This document shows positions 8,583 to 20,022 of a DNA stretch of 64,000 nucleotides, in pieces. The position numbers and the translations under genes are program-made. The DNA comes from Streptomyces sp. CGMCC 4.7035. GTDB taxonomy: Bacteria > Actinomycetota > Actinomycetes > Streptomycetales > Streptomycetaceae. The DNA lies in assembly GCF_031583065.1 (NCBI RefSeq), contig NZ_CP134053.1:744001-808000 (forward strand), written 5' to 3'. The notes beneath the pieces were generated by a model, which was not told where the DNA came from, ran no database searches, and saw only the letters and a program-made list of their open reading frames with translations. How positions within the stretch are numbered: the first letter of the stretch is position 1; each line of letters starts with the position of its first letter.

Positions 8583-9706
8583 CCGTCAGCTTCGACATCG
8601 ACCATCCGGAGGTGCTGGACCTCCCCGCACCGCCTCCGCAAGCCGTGGTAGCACCGGAGCCCGCGCGCATTGCCGGCGTCGGCACCGCGGTGACCCCGGA
8701 GTCGTACACGCAGCAAGAAGTCCTGGACCTCTTCGCGATCTCCGATCCGAAGATCCGCTCGGTCTTCCTCAACAGCGCCATCTCCCGTCGCCATCTGACC
8801 CTCCCTTCGCCGGACTCCGGGGGGAACCGGGCTTCTGAGCCCCAAGGCGACCTGCTCGCGAAACACGCGCGGATCGCGGTCGACATGGGACTGCGAGCCC
8901 TCCGGTCCTGTCTGGACGACGCCGGCGCGGGCCTGGCGGACATCGACTACCTCTGCTGCGTCACCTCGACCGGGTTCCTCACCCCGGGGCTCAGCGCACT
9001 GATCATCCGCGAGGCGGGGATCGATCCGAGCTGCCACCGGGCGGACGTCGTGGGCATGGGGTGCAATGCCGGGCTCAACGCCCTCAACGCGACGGCGGCC
9101 TGGGCCCGCAGCAACCCCGGACGGCTGGCCGTCATGATCTGCTCCGAGGCCTGCTCTGCCGCCTACACCTTCGACTCGACGATGCGCACAGCGGTCGTCA
9201 ACAGCCTGTTCGGTGACGGTGCGGCGGCCATCGCCCTCGTCGCCGGAGACGGGGAGGCCGCCGACGGGCCCCGTGTGCTCTCCTTCGCCAGCCACATCAT
9301 CACCGACGCGATCGGGGCGATGCGCTACGACTGGGACGGCGATCAGAACAGGTTCAGCTTCTACCTCGATCCCGGCATCCCCTATGTGGTCGGTGCGCAC
9401 GCGGAGCAGGTCGTGGACCGGCTCCTGTCCAGCGCGGGCCTGCCGCGCAGCGCCGTCAAACACTGGGTCGTGCACTCCGGCGGGAAGAAGGTCATCGACG
9501 CGGTGCGCGTCAACCTCGGTCTCACCCGCCACGACATGCGCCACACCACGGGCGTGCTCTCCGACTACGGCAACCTCTCCAGCGGCTCGTTCCTGTTCTC
9601 GTATGAACGGCTGCTCGGGGAAGGGGTCGTCGAGTCCGGCGACTACGGAGTCCTGATGACCATGGGGCCCGGTTCGACCATCGAGACGGCGCTGGTCCAG
9701 TGGTGA
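8579..9706 (+). CDS. dpgA: DpgA, type III polyketide synthase (3,5-dihydroxyphenylacetyl-CoA synthase)
   Basis: Chalcone-synthase-fold enzyme of 375 residues that condenses four malonyl-CoA units toward 3,5-dihydroxyphenylacetyl-CoA, the first committed step to Dpg. The catalytic triad is visible: Cys162 in GMGCNAG, His299 in VVHSGG and Asn332 in DYGNLSSG. The FGDGAAA and MGPGSTIE segments are typical of the family. The start is placed at ATG 8579, overlapping the leader ORF stop; GTG 8561 in the same frame would add six residues but has no ribosome-binding site. Followed by dpgB, dpgC and dpgD in the order known from glycopeptide clusters. Confidence 0.95.
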   Translation: MTVSFDIDHPEVLDLPAPPPQAVVAPEPARIAGVGTAVTPESYTQQEVLDLFAISDPKIRSVFLNSAISRRHLTLPSPDSGGNRASEPQGDLLAKHARIAVDMGLRALRSCLDDAGAGLADIDYLCCVTSTGFLTPGLSALIIREAGIDPSCHRADVVGMGCNAGLNALNATAAWARSNPGRLAVMICSEACSAAYTFDSTMRTAVVNSLFGDGAAAIALVAGDGEAADGPRVLSFASHIITDAIGAMRYDWDGDQNRFSFYLDPGIPYVVGAHAEQVVDRLLSSAGLPRSAVKHWVVHSGGKKVIDAVRVNLGLTRHDMRHTTGVLSDYGNLSSGSFLFSYERLLGEGVVESGDYGVLMTMGPGSTIETALVQW

Positions 9707-9759
9707 CGGGTGACGGCATGCATCAGAGCAGACCTATGCAAGGGCAGGGAGAGGTAGTC

Positions 9760-12574
<2,815 letters not shown>

Positions 12575-12598
12575 CAGGCAGGGTGGGAAGGCGGACAG

Positions 12599-12637
12599 AG
12601 TGGAGTCCGACGACGCGGGCAGTCGTCGGACTCCACT
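12599..12637. terminator. bidirectional terminator between dpgD and hmo
   Basis: A perfect 16-bp inverted repeat (12599-12614 and 12622-12637) with a 7-base loop in the gap between the convergent dpgD and hmo genes. Confidence 0.85.
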
Positions 12638-12695
12638 GTCCCGTCAGGGCCCTGAGGGACTCGTGTGAAGAGCCCCGCGGTGTGCCACCGGTGCC

Positions 12696-13787
12696 CTAAA
12701 GCTCGATCGTAGGCTGTCTTCGGCCGATGACCAGCTCAGGGCGAGCGTCGGACAGGGACGCGGTACCGGTGAGAACCATCGTGTCGGCCAGTTCCTCCGC
12801 CACCGCTCCGAGCAACCGGGCAACGCCTTCGCTGCCCTCTGCGGCAAGCGCGTGCAGCACCGGCCTGCCCATCAGCACGGCGTCCGCACCGAGGGCTGCC
12901 GCGGCCAGCACATCCGACCCGCGCCGGACACCGCCGTCGAGCAGGACCGGGCAGCGGCCGTCCACCGCGGCGGCAATCTCCGCAAGCACATCCAGGGTCG
13001 CCGGGGCGCGGTCCAGCTGCCGGCCGCCGTGGTTGGAGACGATGACCCCCGCGGCTCCCGCCTTGATGGCGAGCTCGGCATCCTCGGCTGCGAGCACACC
13101 CTTGACCAGGACCGGCAGCGCCGTGATCGAGCGCAGCCAGTCGAGCACGGTCCAGTCGAGCCCGGGGTCGAAAGCGGTCCGGCTGTGTTCGGAAGGCGAG
13201 GAGAAGTCGCCGGGCGGGAGGTTGGCCGGCAGGACGCCGTCCGGCAGCCGGAACCCGTTGCGCTCGTCGCGAAGCCGCCGACCCAGCCGCGGCGTGTCCA
13301 CAGTGAGCACCAGCGCCTCAAAACCCGCCGCTTCGGCCGTCTCGATGACATGCCGTGTCACCGAGCGGTCCTTGAAGCAGTACAACTGCAGCCAGGGTGC
13401 GATCGTCGTGGCGGCAGCGATGTCGGCGAACCGCCGACCGGCGAAGGTGCTGACCACGAGCGGGCAGCCCGCGCGGTCCGCGCCGCTCGCCGTCGACACC
13501 TCGCCGCCGTCGTCGAACGCGCTGTGGTACGCCATCGGCGCGACGGCGATCGGCGTGCGCCAGTGCCGACCGAGGATCCGGGTCTTCGTCGACGGCTCGC
13601 CGCACCCGGTCAGCACCCTCGGACGCAGGCGGACGGCATCGAACGCGTGGACATTCGCCAGGACCGCGCGCTCGTCGCCGGCCCCGCCTTCGACGAAGTC
13701 CCATAGGTGTCGGTCCATCACCTCATGTGCGGCCGCCTGGTAGGCCTGCGCGGTCGGCACGGGCACCCGGTGCTCCCCGCCGTTCAC
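12696..13787 (-). CDS. hmo: 4-hydroxymandelate oxidase (HmO), FMN-dependent
   Basis: An alpha-hydroxyacid oxidase of 363 residues with the TIM-barrel FMN fold. It oxidizes L-4-hydroxymandelate to 4-hydroxyphenylglyoxylate, the second step to Hpg. Active-site features are Tyr136 in QLYCFKD, Asp164 in TVDTPRLG, FMN-contacting Lys229 in VLVKGV, and the catalytic base His253 with Arg256 in SNHGGRQ. DGGVRRGSD is the phosphate-binding stretch. GTG at 13787 overlaps the hmaS stop by four bases, so the two are cotranscribed and coupled, hmaS first. The HpgT encoded in the divergent operon finishes the pathway. Confidence 0.93.
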   Translation of the reverse strand: MNGGEHRVPVPTAQAYQAAAHEVMDRHLWDFVEGGAGDERAVLANVHAFDAVRLRPRVLTGCGEPSTKTRILGRHWRTPIAVAPMAYHSAFDDGGEVSTASGADRAGCPLVVSTFAGRRFADIAAATTIAPWLQLYCFKDRSVTRHVIETAEAAGFEALVLTVDTPRLGRRLRDERNGFRLPDGVLPANLPPGDFSSPSEHSRTAFDPGLDWTVLDWLRSITALPVLVKGVLAAEDAELAIKAGAAGVIVSNHGGRQLDRAPATLDVLAEIAAAVDGRCPVLLDGGVRRGSDVLAAAALGADAVLMGRPVLHALAAEGSEGVARLLGAVAEELADTMVLTGTASLSDARPELVIGRRQPTIEL

Positions 13788-14803
13788 GAGCCGGCGACGG
13801 CGGTGTTCTCGGCCTGGCGCTCCACCGCCTGGTAGAGCGCCTTGATGTTCCCGCTGCCGAACGTCTTGGCTCCGTGCCGGTCGATGATCTCGCTGAAGTA
13901 GGTCCGCCTGGGGTGTTCGGAGCGGGCGAAGATCTGGAACACGTCACCCCAGTGGTCCCGGTCCACCAGGATGTTCAGGTCTCGAAGGGTCGGTACCCGG
14001 TGGTGGAGCTCGCCGAGGCGGTCCGCGAGGGCGTCGTAGTAGGCGCTCGGCGTGGTGAGGAACTCCACTCCGCGGGCCTGCAGGGCGGGCACCGCCTCGG
14101 TGATGTCGTCGGTTCGGAAGGCCAGGTGCTGCACCCCCGCACCGTCGTGCGCATCGAGGAACCCGGCGATCTGTCCGGGTTCCTTTGTCGTGTCCGGCTC
14201 AATGAGGGTAAAGGTCGCCCCACCGGAGCGGCTCTGCACCACCGTCGAGTCCATTGCCTGGCCTCCCACCTCCACGTACTCCTCGAAGATCTGCTCGAAG
14301 TCGAGAACCTTCCGGTAGAAGTCGGTCGTCGGGCGCAGCGCACCGGCGGGCAGGCAGACCGCCACGTGGTCGATCTCCTGGAGTAGATCCGCCGCCCGAC
14401 CCGGCCCGGCCTCGGGGCCGCGCGGCACGAACCGATGCACGACGTCGCCGAAGCCCCTGATCTCGGGCGCGACCGTGCCGGACGGTGCGGTGACGACGTC
14501 CGCCCCGCGCCGGACCGCCTCTTCGAACGCTTCCTGAACGTCTGCGACGGCGAATGCTATGACGCCCACCCCGTCGCCGTGCCTGGCGACGTAGTCGTAG
14601 GCGGGATGCCCCGGGACCGTCGACGTGGTGAGGACGAGGTCGATGTCCCCTTGCTGGACCAGGAGCGACTGCACACCGGGCTCGCCGTCCCGTGACCGGA
14701 ACGTCCCCCCGTCACGGAAGCCGTACGTGGCGCACCACGTATGCGCGGCCTCGCGGGCGTCCTCGACGTAGAACTCGACGTACTCGATACCGAGAATATC
14801 CAT
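13784..14803 (-). CDS. hmaS: 4-hydroxymandelate synthase (HmaS)
   Basis: A non-haem iron dioxygenase related to 4-hydroxyphenylpyruvate dioxygenase, 339 residues. It converts 4-hydroxyphenylpyruvate to L-4-hydroxymandelate. The iron ligands read as His146 (IDHVAVC), His226 (VQHLAF) and Glu305 (YFSEIID). The 80- and 79-residue spacings are those of the characterized Amycolatopsis enzyme. The ATG at 14803 is preferred over GTG 14815 because MDILGIEYVEFYV aligns with the usual family N-terminus. It is the first gene of a two-gene operon with hmo. No StrR-type repeat was found directly upstream; a hairpin lies at 14928-14959. Confidence 0.93.
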   Translation of the reverse strand: MDILGIEYVEFYVEDAREAAHTWCATYGFRDGGTFRSRDGEPGVQSLLVQQGDIDLVLTTSTVPGHPAYDYVARHGDGVGVIAFAVADVQEAFEEAVRRGADVVTAPSGTVAPEIRGFGDVVHRFVPRGPEAGPGRAADLLQEIDHVAVCLPAGALRPTTDFYRKVLDFEQIFEEYVEVGGQAMDSTVVQSRSGGATFTLIEPDTTKEPGQIAGFLDAHDGAGVQHLAFRTDDITEAVPALQARGVEFLTTPSAYYDALADRLGELHHRVPTLRDLNILVDRDHWGDVFQIFARSEHPRRTYFSEIIDRHGAKTFGSGNIKALYQAVERQAENTAVAGS

Positions 14804-14927
14804 CACTGGGCCCACAATCTGTCGTTGCTGATGGCTGGAAGGCGGCTATGGGAGAGGCGAGGGGAGGCGCGGGTCTGGTTGGCTCGGCCATTGACACGGG
14901 AGTTCGCCGGGAGGCGCTGAAATGCGA

Positions 14928-14959
14928 AAGGCCGGCGATCCTGGCGGGTCGCCGGCCTT
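14928..14959 (-). terminator. hairpin, possible terminator or attenuator upstream of hmaS
   Basis: An 11-bp perfect inverted repeat (arms 14928-14938 and 14949-14959) with a 10-base loop. Read on the minus strand it is followed by TCGCATTTC, slightly T-rich, which suits termination of leftward transcription arriving from beyond 15000, or attenuation ahead of hmaS. Confidence 0.4.
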
Positions 14960-15439
14960 CCGCTGCTGTACCAGGGGGCGCATGCCCAGGTGGAAGGTGC
15001 ATTGTGTACGGCCTCGTCGACACGTTCCGGCGTGGCTCCCAGGGCCGACCGGTCCCGCACGTCGGTGACGTCGTCCCACGGATCGGGCGTGGCTGCCTCG
15101 AGTTCCATTTCACCGCCGCGTCGGGCCCGTCCGCCGGTCAGCCCGGCGCGGGTGACGCCGACAACGGGCTCCACGTCGATGCCCTCCGCCTCCTCCGGCA
15201 TGTGGAGGGCGCGCGCCACCTGGCGGCTGGGCATCGCCATCACCTTCCCGCAGCTCTCTCTCGGGATCTCGCAAACGCCGCCCGGGACGGCGTAGGGAAC
15301 CCGGCCGACGGCCGGGAACGGGGCGTTCCGGTAGAGCAGGGCCTGTTCCCTGGGAGCGGTGACCGGGAAGGCGGCCGTACGTCTCGAACGCCGACAGCAG
15401 GCAGGTCGTCAGACCGTCCCGCCGCCCGGCGCTCCGCAT
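14960..15439 (-). pseudogene. possible decayed, frameshifted ORF of unknown family
   Basis: On the minus strand, an ATG at 15439 with G-rich upstream sequence opens a frame (MRSAGRRDGLTTC...) that looks coding for about 23 codons. Coding-like third positions then continue in a different frame from about 15375 (read as AFPVTAPREQALLYRN...) through a GTG/ATG at 15243 down to about 15000. No single frame gives a sensible full-length protein and I recognise no family. It may be a frameshifted remnant or just GC-rich noise. Confidence 0.22.
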
Positions 15440-15752
15440 GCCGCCCCCCGACCGACCTCCGTTGAGCCCACCTGCCGCCCTGCTACGGACTGCGGGCAGC
15501 CATCGCCGGAAACGGAGGATGCTGTCGCGCGGTGCCTGCCCGGCGGAACTCGGCGAGCTGCGTGTGTCGTATGCAGCGGGGCCGGCGCGTTCGCACCCTC
15601 ACACTGCGGACGTAAGCCGTCGTCGCGTTCGGCCCCGCGGGCGTGGCAGGTATGACGATCGGGCATGGGAGGCCCCCGGTAGTCGGTCCAGCGATGGAAG
15701 ACGACAGTGGGGCTCCGTCGCCCGGCTCGTCAGCGTTGTGGGCGGGGAGCCG

Positions 15753-17342
15753 TTACCACTGCCACTCGCGCTTGTTGAACAGGTGCTCCGCGGTGATGCC
15801 ACGGTCCGCGCACCAGCCGAGGAACTCGTCGATCTGCTTGAGCTGGTAGGTGTCTTCGTTGTACGTCGTGGCCATGACGTGCCCCTGCCAGCTCTCCTCG
15901 CCCATGGCGTAAATGTAGGCTTCCTTCGAGCCGAGTTCCTCCATGATCGCGCCGGCCTGTGCCGCGTTCGAGCCCGACAGTTTGCGCGACCGGCTCATCT
16001 TCTTCGGCACCGGAACCGTCAGAATCGCCTGGTAGAGCCAGGTCAGCGGAGCGCCATCGCACTCCATTCCCAGGAAGGCCATGTCGGCCGTGCCCAGGTG
16101 CTCGCGGATGTAGCGGTACAGCACCGGATCGATGCCTGAGGAGTCCGCGCCGATGAACACCTTCTTGCCGGCCAGTTCCACCCAGTACGTCGACTTGGAC
16201 CGGATGTCGAGGTCGGAGTGCTCACCCAGGAACGGCGTGGCCGTCACCTTCCCGCCGGGGAAGGGAACCTCGTCGAATTCGTCGACCTCGATGACGGTGA
16301 AGCCCAGGTGCCTGAGGTACGCGCCGATCGAAGGGTCGCAGATGCTGCCCTTCGACGAGCGCGGCACGACCACGGCGCCGACCCGCCCGCGCAGCTGCAG
16401 GAGCGTCTCCAGCACGACGTGATCCTGGTGCCCGTGCGTGATCAGGACCAGGTCGATGTGATCCGGCAGGTCGTCCAGGGTGTAGCGGTCGCCGACGGTG
16501 TTGTCGGCGCTGATGAAGGGGTCCGCCACGATGGCGGCCTGTGGGGTTTGGAGCACCAGGCACGCGTGCCCGAAGTAGCGAATCCGGCCCCCGGCCTCGA
16601 TGTGCCGGTCCTCGCTCAGGCTCGGCTTGGAGTCGAGCAGCCGGTCGAGCCAGACCGCCTGGGCGTCGTCGAGTTCGAGCGCCTCACGCAGGCGCGCGGT
16701 GGTGGTGGGCTGGATCCTGGCCTTGAAGAGCTCGTCCAGACCGGCGTGACGGAGGGGCAGCGGCAGGTCCAGCACATCGGGCGAGGGCAGCCGCGGCGTG
16801 CTCAGGATGAACGGGCGCTCCACTCCGGTCTCCAGCGACAGCTGGACCGACTGGCGTCCCTCGTCGTACATCGGGCTCTTGTAGGCGACCGGCTCGAGGA
16901 AGTGCAGCGACGCCTGGTTGCCCGCGTCGTAGGCCATTTCCGCCAGGCCGTTGAGCGCACTCGGCAGCTTGGGGTACAGCGGGGTGAGGTCGTAGCCGGT
17001 CGCCGACTCCCGAACCAGTTCCGCACCTTCGGTGATCGCCGCGGCGAACTCCAGCATGCCTGCCCGATCGCGCTTGATCGACGCGATGAGGTCGGCCACC
17101 TCGGCCTTCCGCTCCTCCTCGATGCCGACGAAGTATCCGCCGCGCATCGCCGGGTTGGCGACGGCCGCGATGTGCACCTGGGGATTCTCCACGTACGACT
17201 CGAGGAGCGGCAGCTGTAGGTATGCCAGATTCATGGCGGCCTGCACCGGCGCGACCGTGTAAAGCCAGGCATAGAAGCGGTCGACCAACGGCTCGATGAT
17301 CGCCGCCGACCTCAGGTAACGCGGCTCGCCGACATCGCTCAT
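15753..17342 (-). CDS. CmlA-type non-haem diiron beta-hydroxylase
   Basis: A 529-residue protein matching the length and layout of CmlA of chloramphenicol biosynthesis: an N-terminal helical dimerization domain (about 1-245) and a metallo-beta-lactamase-fold domain carrying a diiron centre. The HxHxDH motif (His303, His305, Asp307, His308), Glu374 in GEHSD and Asp400 in GADSSG fall within 2-3 residues of the CmlA metal ligands as I recall them. CmlA-family enzymes beta-hydroxylate amino acids held on NRPS carrier domains; a ramoplanin-cluster homologue is thought to make beta-hydroxy-Asn. Module 6 (Asn) and module 11 (Asp) are reasonable substrates here, by inference. The ATG at 17342 has GGAGG six bases upstream; an in-frame upstream ATG at 17369 lacks one. 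It is divergent from mbtH across StrR site 4. Confidence 0.9.
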   Translation of the reverse strand: MSDVGEPRYLRSAAIIEPLVDRFYAWLYTVAPVQAAMNLAYLQLPLLESYVENPQVHIAAVANPAMRGGYFVGIEEERKAEVADLIASIKRDRAGMLEFAAAITEGAELVRESATGYDLTPLYPKLPSALNGLAEMAYDAGNQASLHFLEPVAYKSPMYDEGRQSVQLSLETGVERPFILSTPRLPSPDVLDLPLPLRHAGLDELFKARIQPTTTARLREALELDDAQAVWLDRLLDSKPSLSEDRHIEAGGRIRYFGHACLVLQTPQAAIVADPFISADNTVGDRYTLDDLPDHIDLVLITHGHQDHVVLETLLQLRGRVGAVVVPRSSKGSICDPSIGAYLRHLGFTVIEVDEFDEVPFPGGKVTATPFLGEHSDLDIRSKSTYWVELAGKKVFIGADSSGIDPVLYRYIREHLGTADMAFLGMECDGAPLTWLYQAILTVPVPKKMSRSRKLSGSNAAQAGAIMEELGSKEAYIYAMGEESWQGHVMATTYNEDTYQLKQIDEFLGWCADRGITAEHLFNKREWQW

Positions 17343-17589
17343 CAGAGTCCTCCACATAGTTAATGGCAATCCGTGGCCACGGGAATGTTTGGGACGGGCC
17401 GACCGGCTATCTACTCCGCGCTCGGCTGGCTACGGAGGGAACAGGCTGGGGCCTGTGGGAGCCACGTCTCGGCCACCACGCGCATGGCACTACGGGATCT
17501 CACTATTGCATCAGGCCAGGACCGGGCTCAACTACAGTCCGGCGCACAGAGATTCGCACCGCACGGTCGGCCGCCCGGAACCTATGGAT

Positions 17590-17618
17590 GTTCAACTGAG
17601 GCGCTGTCGCAGTTGAAC
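17590..17618. promoter_or_regulatory. perfect StrR-type operator (site 4)
   Basis: A perfect GTTCAACTG-N11-CAGTTGAAC palindrome in the 546-base gap between the diiron hydroxylase start (17342, leftward) and mbtH (17889, rightward). It could control both directions, and hence the MbtH-lipid-NRPS operon. The rest of the gap contains no gene I can support. Confidence 0.85.
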
Positions 17619-17888
17619 GCGCAGCTCGCGGTTGGTCGAGTCCCGGCCTTCGGCTGTTCGAGCCGACCTTGATCGGCTCGGCGTAACTGGGTCATAGTGA
17701 GCTGTGCGCTCCCGGAGCGACATCGGGAGTGCACGGTTTCCGGTCACGCGGTGAACGCCGATCCCTTCGCAGGGCACGCGGAACCCGGGCTGCGCTCCGA
17801 GCGTTCCGCCGTGGGCGTGTGCCGACGTCGGCGGCTCCTTGCTTCCGGCATGGTCAAACCCATTCAGTTTCCGAGAAAGGGCGGCGTG

Positions 17889-18119
17889 ATGAACCCGTTC
17901 GACGATCCCGATGCCAACTTCTTCGTTCTGGTCAACGAGGAGGGACAGCATTCCCTCTGGCCCGTCTTCGCCGAGGTCCCCGCGGGCTGGAAGACGGTGT
18001 TCGGCGAGGCCGGGCGCGACAAGTGCCTTGAGTACATCGAGACGAACTGGACCGACATGCGTCCCAAGAGCCTGATCGAGGCAATGGAAAAGCTGGAGCA
18101 GGAGAAGCAGAACAGCTAG
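17889..18119 (+). CDS. MbtH-like protein
   Basis: A 76-residue MbtH-family protein, which binds the large lobe of NRPS adenylation domains and is often needed for their folding and activity. The family features are visible: N-terminal MNPFDDPD, the [10 protein letters not shown] core with its first invariant Trp, then AGWKTVF and ETNWTDMRP with the other two Trps. ATG 17889 follows GAGAAAGGG; GTG 17886 is an alternative. A longer in-frame extension to 17697 is not homologous and passes the usual start. It is the first gene downstream of perfect StrR operator site 4. Given the size of the NRPS, it probably serves many adenylation domains. Confidence 0.95.
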   Translation: MNPFDDPDANFFVLVNEEGQHSLWPVFAEVPAGWKTVFGEAGRDKCLEYIETNWTDMRPKSLIEAMEKLEQEKQNS

Positions 18120-18240
18120 TCCGCCCGGGCGGCACGCACATCGGGCAGGCCACGCCGAGAGCTGTTCGTAACGCGGAACATCTGTGCCGCATCCAGGCCG
18201 CCCGTCTGGTGGGCAGGGGCCTGCTATCGGAGGAGGACCC

Positions 18241-20022
18241 ATGACCATCGACACTGCACGCGCTCACACCATCGGCAGCGCGTTCCTGGACTGGGCCGCC
18301 GAACGCCCCGAACAGGTCGCGCTCACCATCTATCGCGGTTCCAGTGAGACGGAACACCCCAGCCTCACCTACGCGGAACTCGCCCGGAGAGCCGGTCGGC
18401 GTGCGGAAGAACTGGCGTCGCGGCTTTCCCCGGGCGAGCGGGTGCTCATCTCCCTGCCGACCGGAACCCAGTTCGTCGAGCTGTATCTGGCATGCATGTT
18501 CGCCGGGCTGATCGCTGTGCCCACGCCGCCCCTGGGCGGCTCGGCCATCGCCGCCGAGCGCGTCGCGGTGATAGCCGGTGACTGCCGGCCCGGCCTGGCG
18601 TTCACGACTCCTGAGAGCAAGGACGTCACAGCCGAGCGGCTCCGCTGCCATGGGCTCGGACACATCCCCGTCGAGACACCGGGTGACGTCTCCCCGGGCG
18701 AGGCGCCGGCCTCGATCCTGCGCGAGCGGAACGTGTCGTCGGACACGCTCGCCGTCCTGCAGTACAGCTCGGGTTCCACGGGCTCACCCAAGGGAGCGAT
18801 GCTCGACCACGGGAACATCCTCGCCAACGTCGCGGCGCTTCGCGCCTTCGGCGGTATCGGAGTGCCCGGCGACTCGTTCGGCAGCTGGATGCCGCTCCAC
18901 CACGACTTCGGTCTGTTCGTGCAACTGACAACCGCCCTGCTCCATGGCGTTCCCAGCGTCCTGATGTCCCCCTCCGTGTTCGTCAAGCGGCCGGTGGAGT
19001 GGTTCCGGATGATGGACCGCTTCGGGACCACGGTGACCTCCGCCCCCGACTTCGCGTTCGGCCTGTGCCTGCGGCTCATCCGCGATGACCAGCTCAAGGG
19101 CCTCGACCTGTCGAAGGTGGGCTGCTTCGTCAACGGGTCCGAGCCCATCGACGCCTCGACGATGGCCGCGTTCGCCAAGCGGTTCGCGGGCATCGGCCTG
19201 CGGCCCGAGGTGTAAACGCCCGGCTATGGCATGGCCGAGACGACGGTGTACGTGTCGTCCACCCCGCGTGACCGGGAACCGCGGGTCCTCGTCGTCGACC
19301 CCCGCCAGGCCGAGGCCGCCGAAAACCCCAGGCTCGTCGTCACGATGGCCGGCGCGGGCAAGGAAGTCGTGGGCGTCGGCATGCCCGGGGCGCACGAGAC
19401 GCGGATCGTCGACCCACAGACCTTCCAGGTGCTGCCCGACAGCGCGATCGGCGAGGTCTGGCTGCGCGGTGACAGTGTCGGGCGCGGCTACTGGGACAAG
19501 CCGGAGCTGAGCGCCCAGGCCTTCCGGGCGCGCGTTGCGGGCGACCCCGACGACGCACCCGGCTGGCTGCGCACCGGCGACCTGGGATCCGTCGTCGACG
19601 GCGAACTGTTCATCACCGGCCGGCTCAAGGAGATGGTGATCGTCCGGGGCCGCAACCTGTTCCCGCACGATCTGGAGCAGGAAGCCCGCCTCGCCCACCC
19701 GGCCCTCCAGGGATTCGTCGGCGCCGCCTTCGGCGTCACCGCGCCCGACGAGCGGATCGTGCTGGTCCACGAGGTCGATCCGCGCGTACCGGCGGAGGAT
19801 TTGCCGGGCGTTGCAAAGGACGTCCTGCGCCGGCTCACGGCCTCCTTCGGCGTCCCGGCCCGCAACATCCTGCTGGTACGCCGGGGCACCGTCCGCCGCA
19901 CCACCAGCGGGAAGATCCAGCGACAGGCCATGCGCGACATGTTCCTCGCCGACGCCATCCCGTCCCTGCACAGTGAACTCGACGCCGACGTAAGGCGGCT
20001 CAGAGCGGTCGATGCGCCGTGA
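18241..20022 (+). pseudogene. fatty-acyl-AMP ligase (FAAL) interrupted by an in-frame TAA
   Basis: FAALs activate fatty acids as acyl-adenylates and load them on a carrier protein. The gene starts at ATG 18241 after GGAGGAGG and encodes a typical N-domain with the nucleotide-binding loop QYSSGSTGSPKG (about 174-185) and GSWMPLHHDFGL. At codon 325 (19213-19215) it reads TAA within LRPEV-stop-TPGYGMAET, exactly where FAALs continue through the conserved TPGYGMAE motif. The same frame then continues without further interruption to 20022, with MAETTVYVS, TGDLGS, GRLKEMVIVRGRN and the catalytic lysine region RTTSGKIQRQ. A single base change (for example a Tyr TAC codon to TAA) explains it. Fragments are 18241-19215 (324 aa) and a possible restart at ATG 19231 (263 aa) without a ribosome-binding site. 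Sequencing error, a real mutation or readthrough cannot be told apart here. Confidence 0.9.

Larger units (their letters stand above)
14804..15752. other. long gap between hmaS and the diiron hydroxylase gene
   Basis: About 950 bases without a convincing intact gene. It should hold the hmaS promoter near its left end, contains a hairpin (14928-14959), and contains a possible decayed minus-strand reading frame (about 14960-15439). In 15440-15752 I see nothing definable beyond the 3' flank of the hydroxylase gene. No StrR-type repeat was found. Confidence 0.5.

Noticed and set aside
14692..15465. A 257-codon plus-strand open frame between hmaS and the hydroxylase
   Set aside because: Arg/Gly/Pro-rich, starts inside hmaS in antisense, no ribosome-binding site and weaker third-position bias than the opposite strand.
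17697..17888. 64-residue N-terminal extension of the MbtH-like protein
   Set aside because: MbtH proteins start at the MNPFDDPD segment; the extension lacks similarity and a ribosome-binding site.
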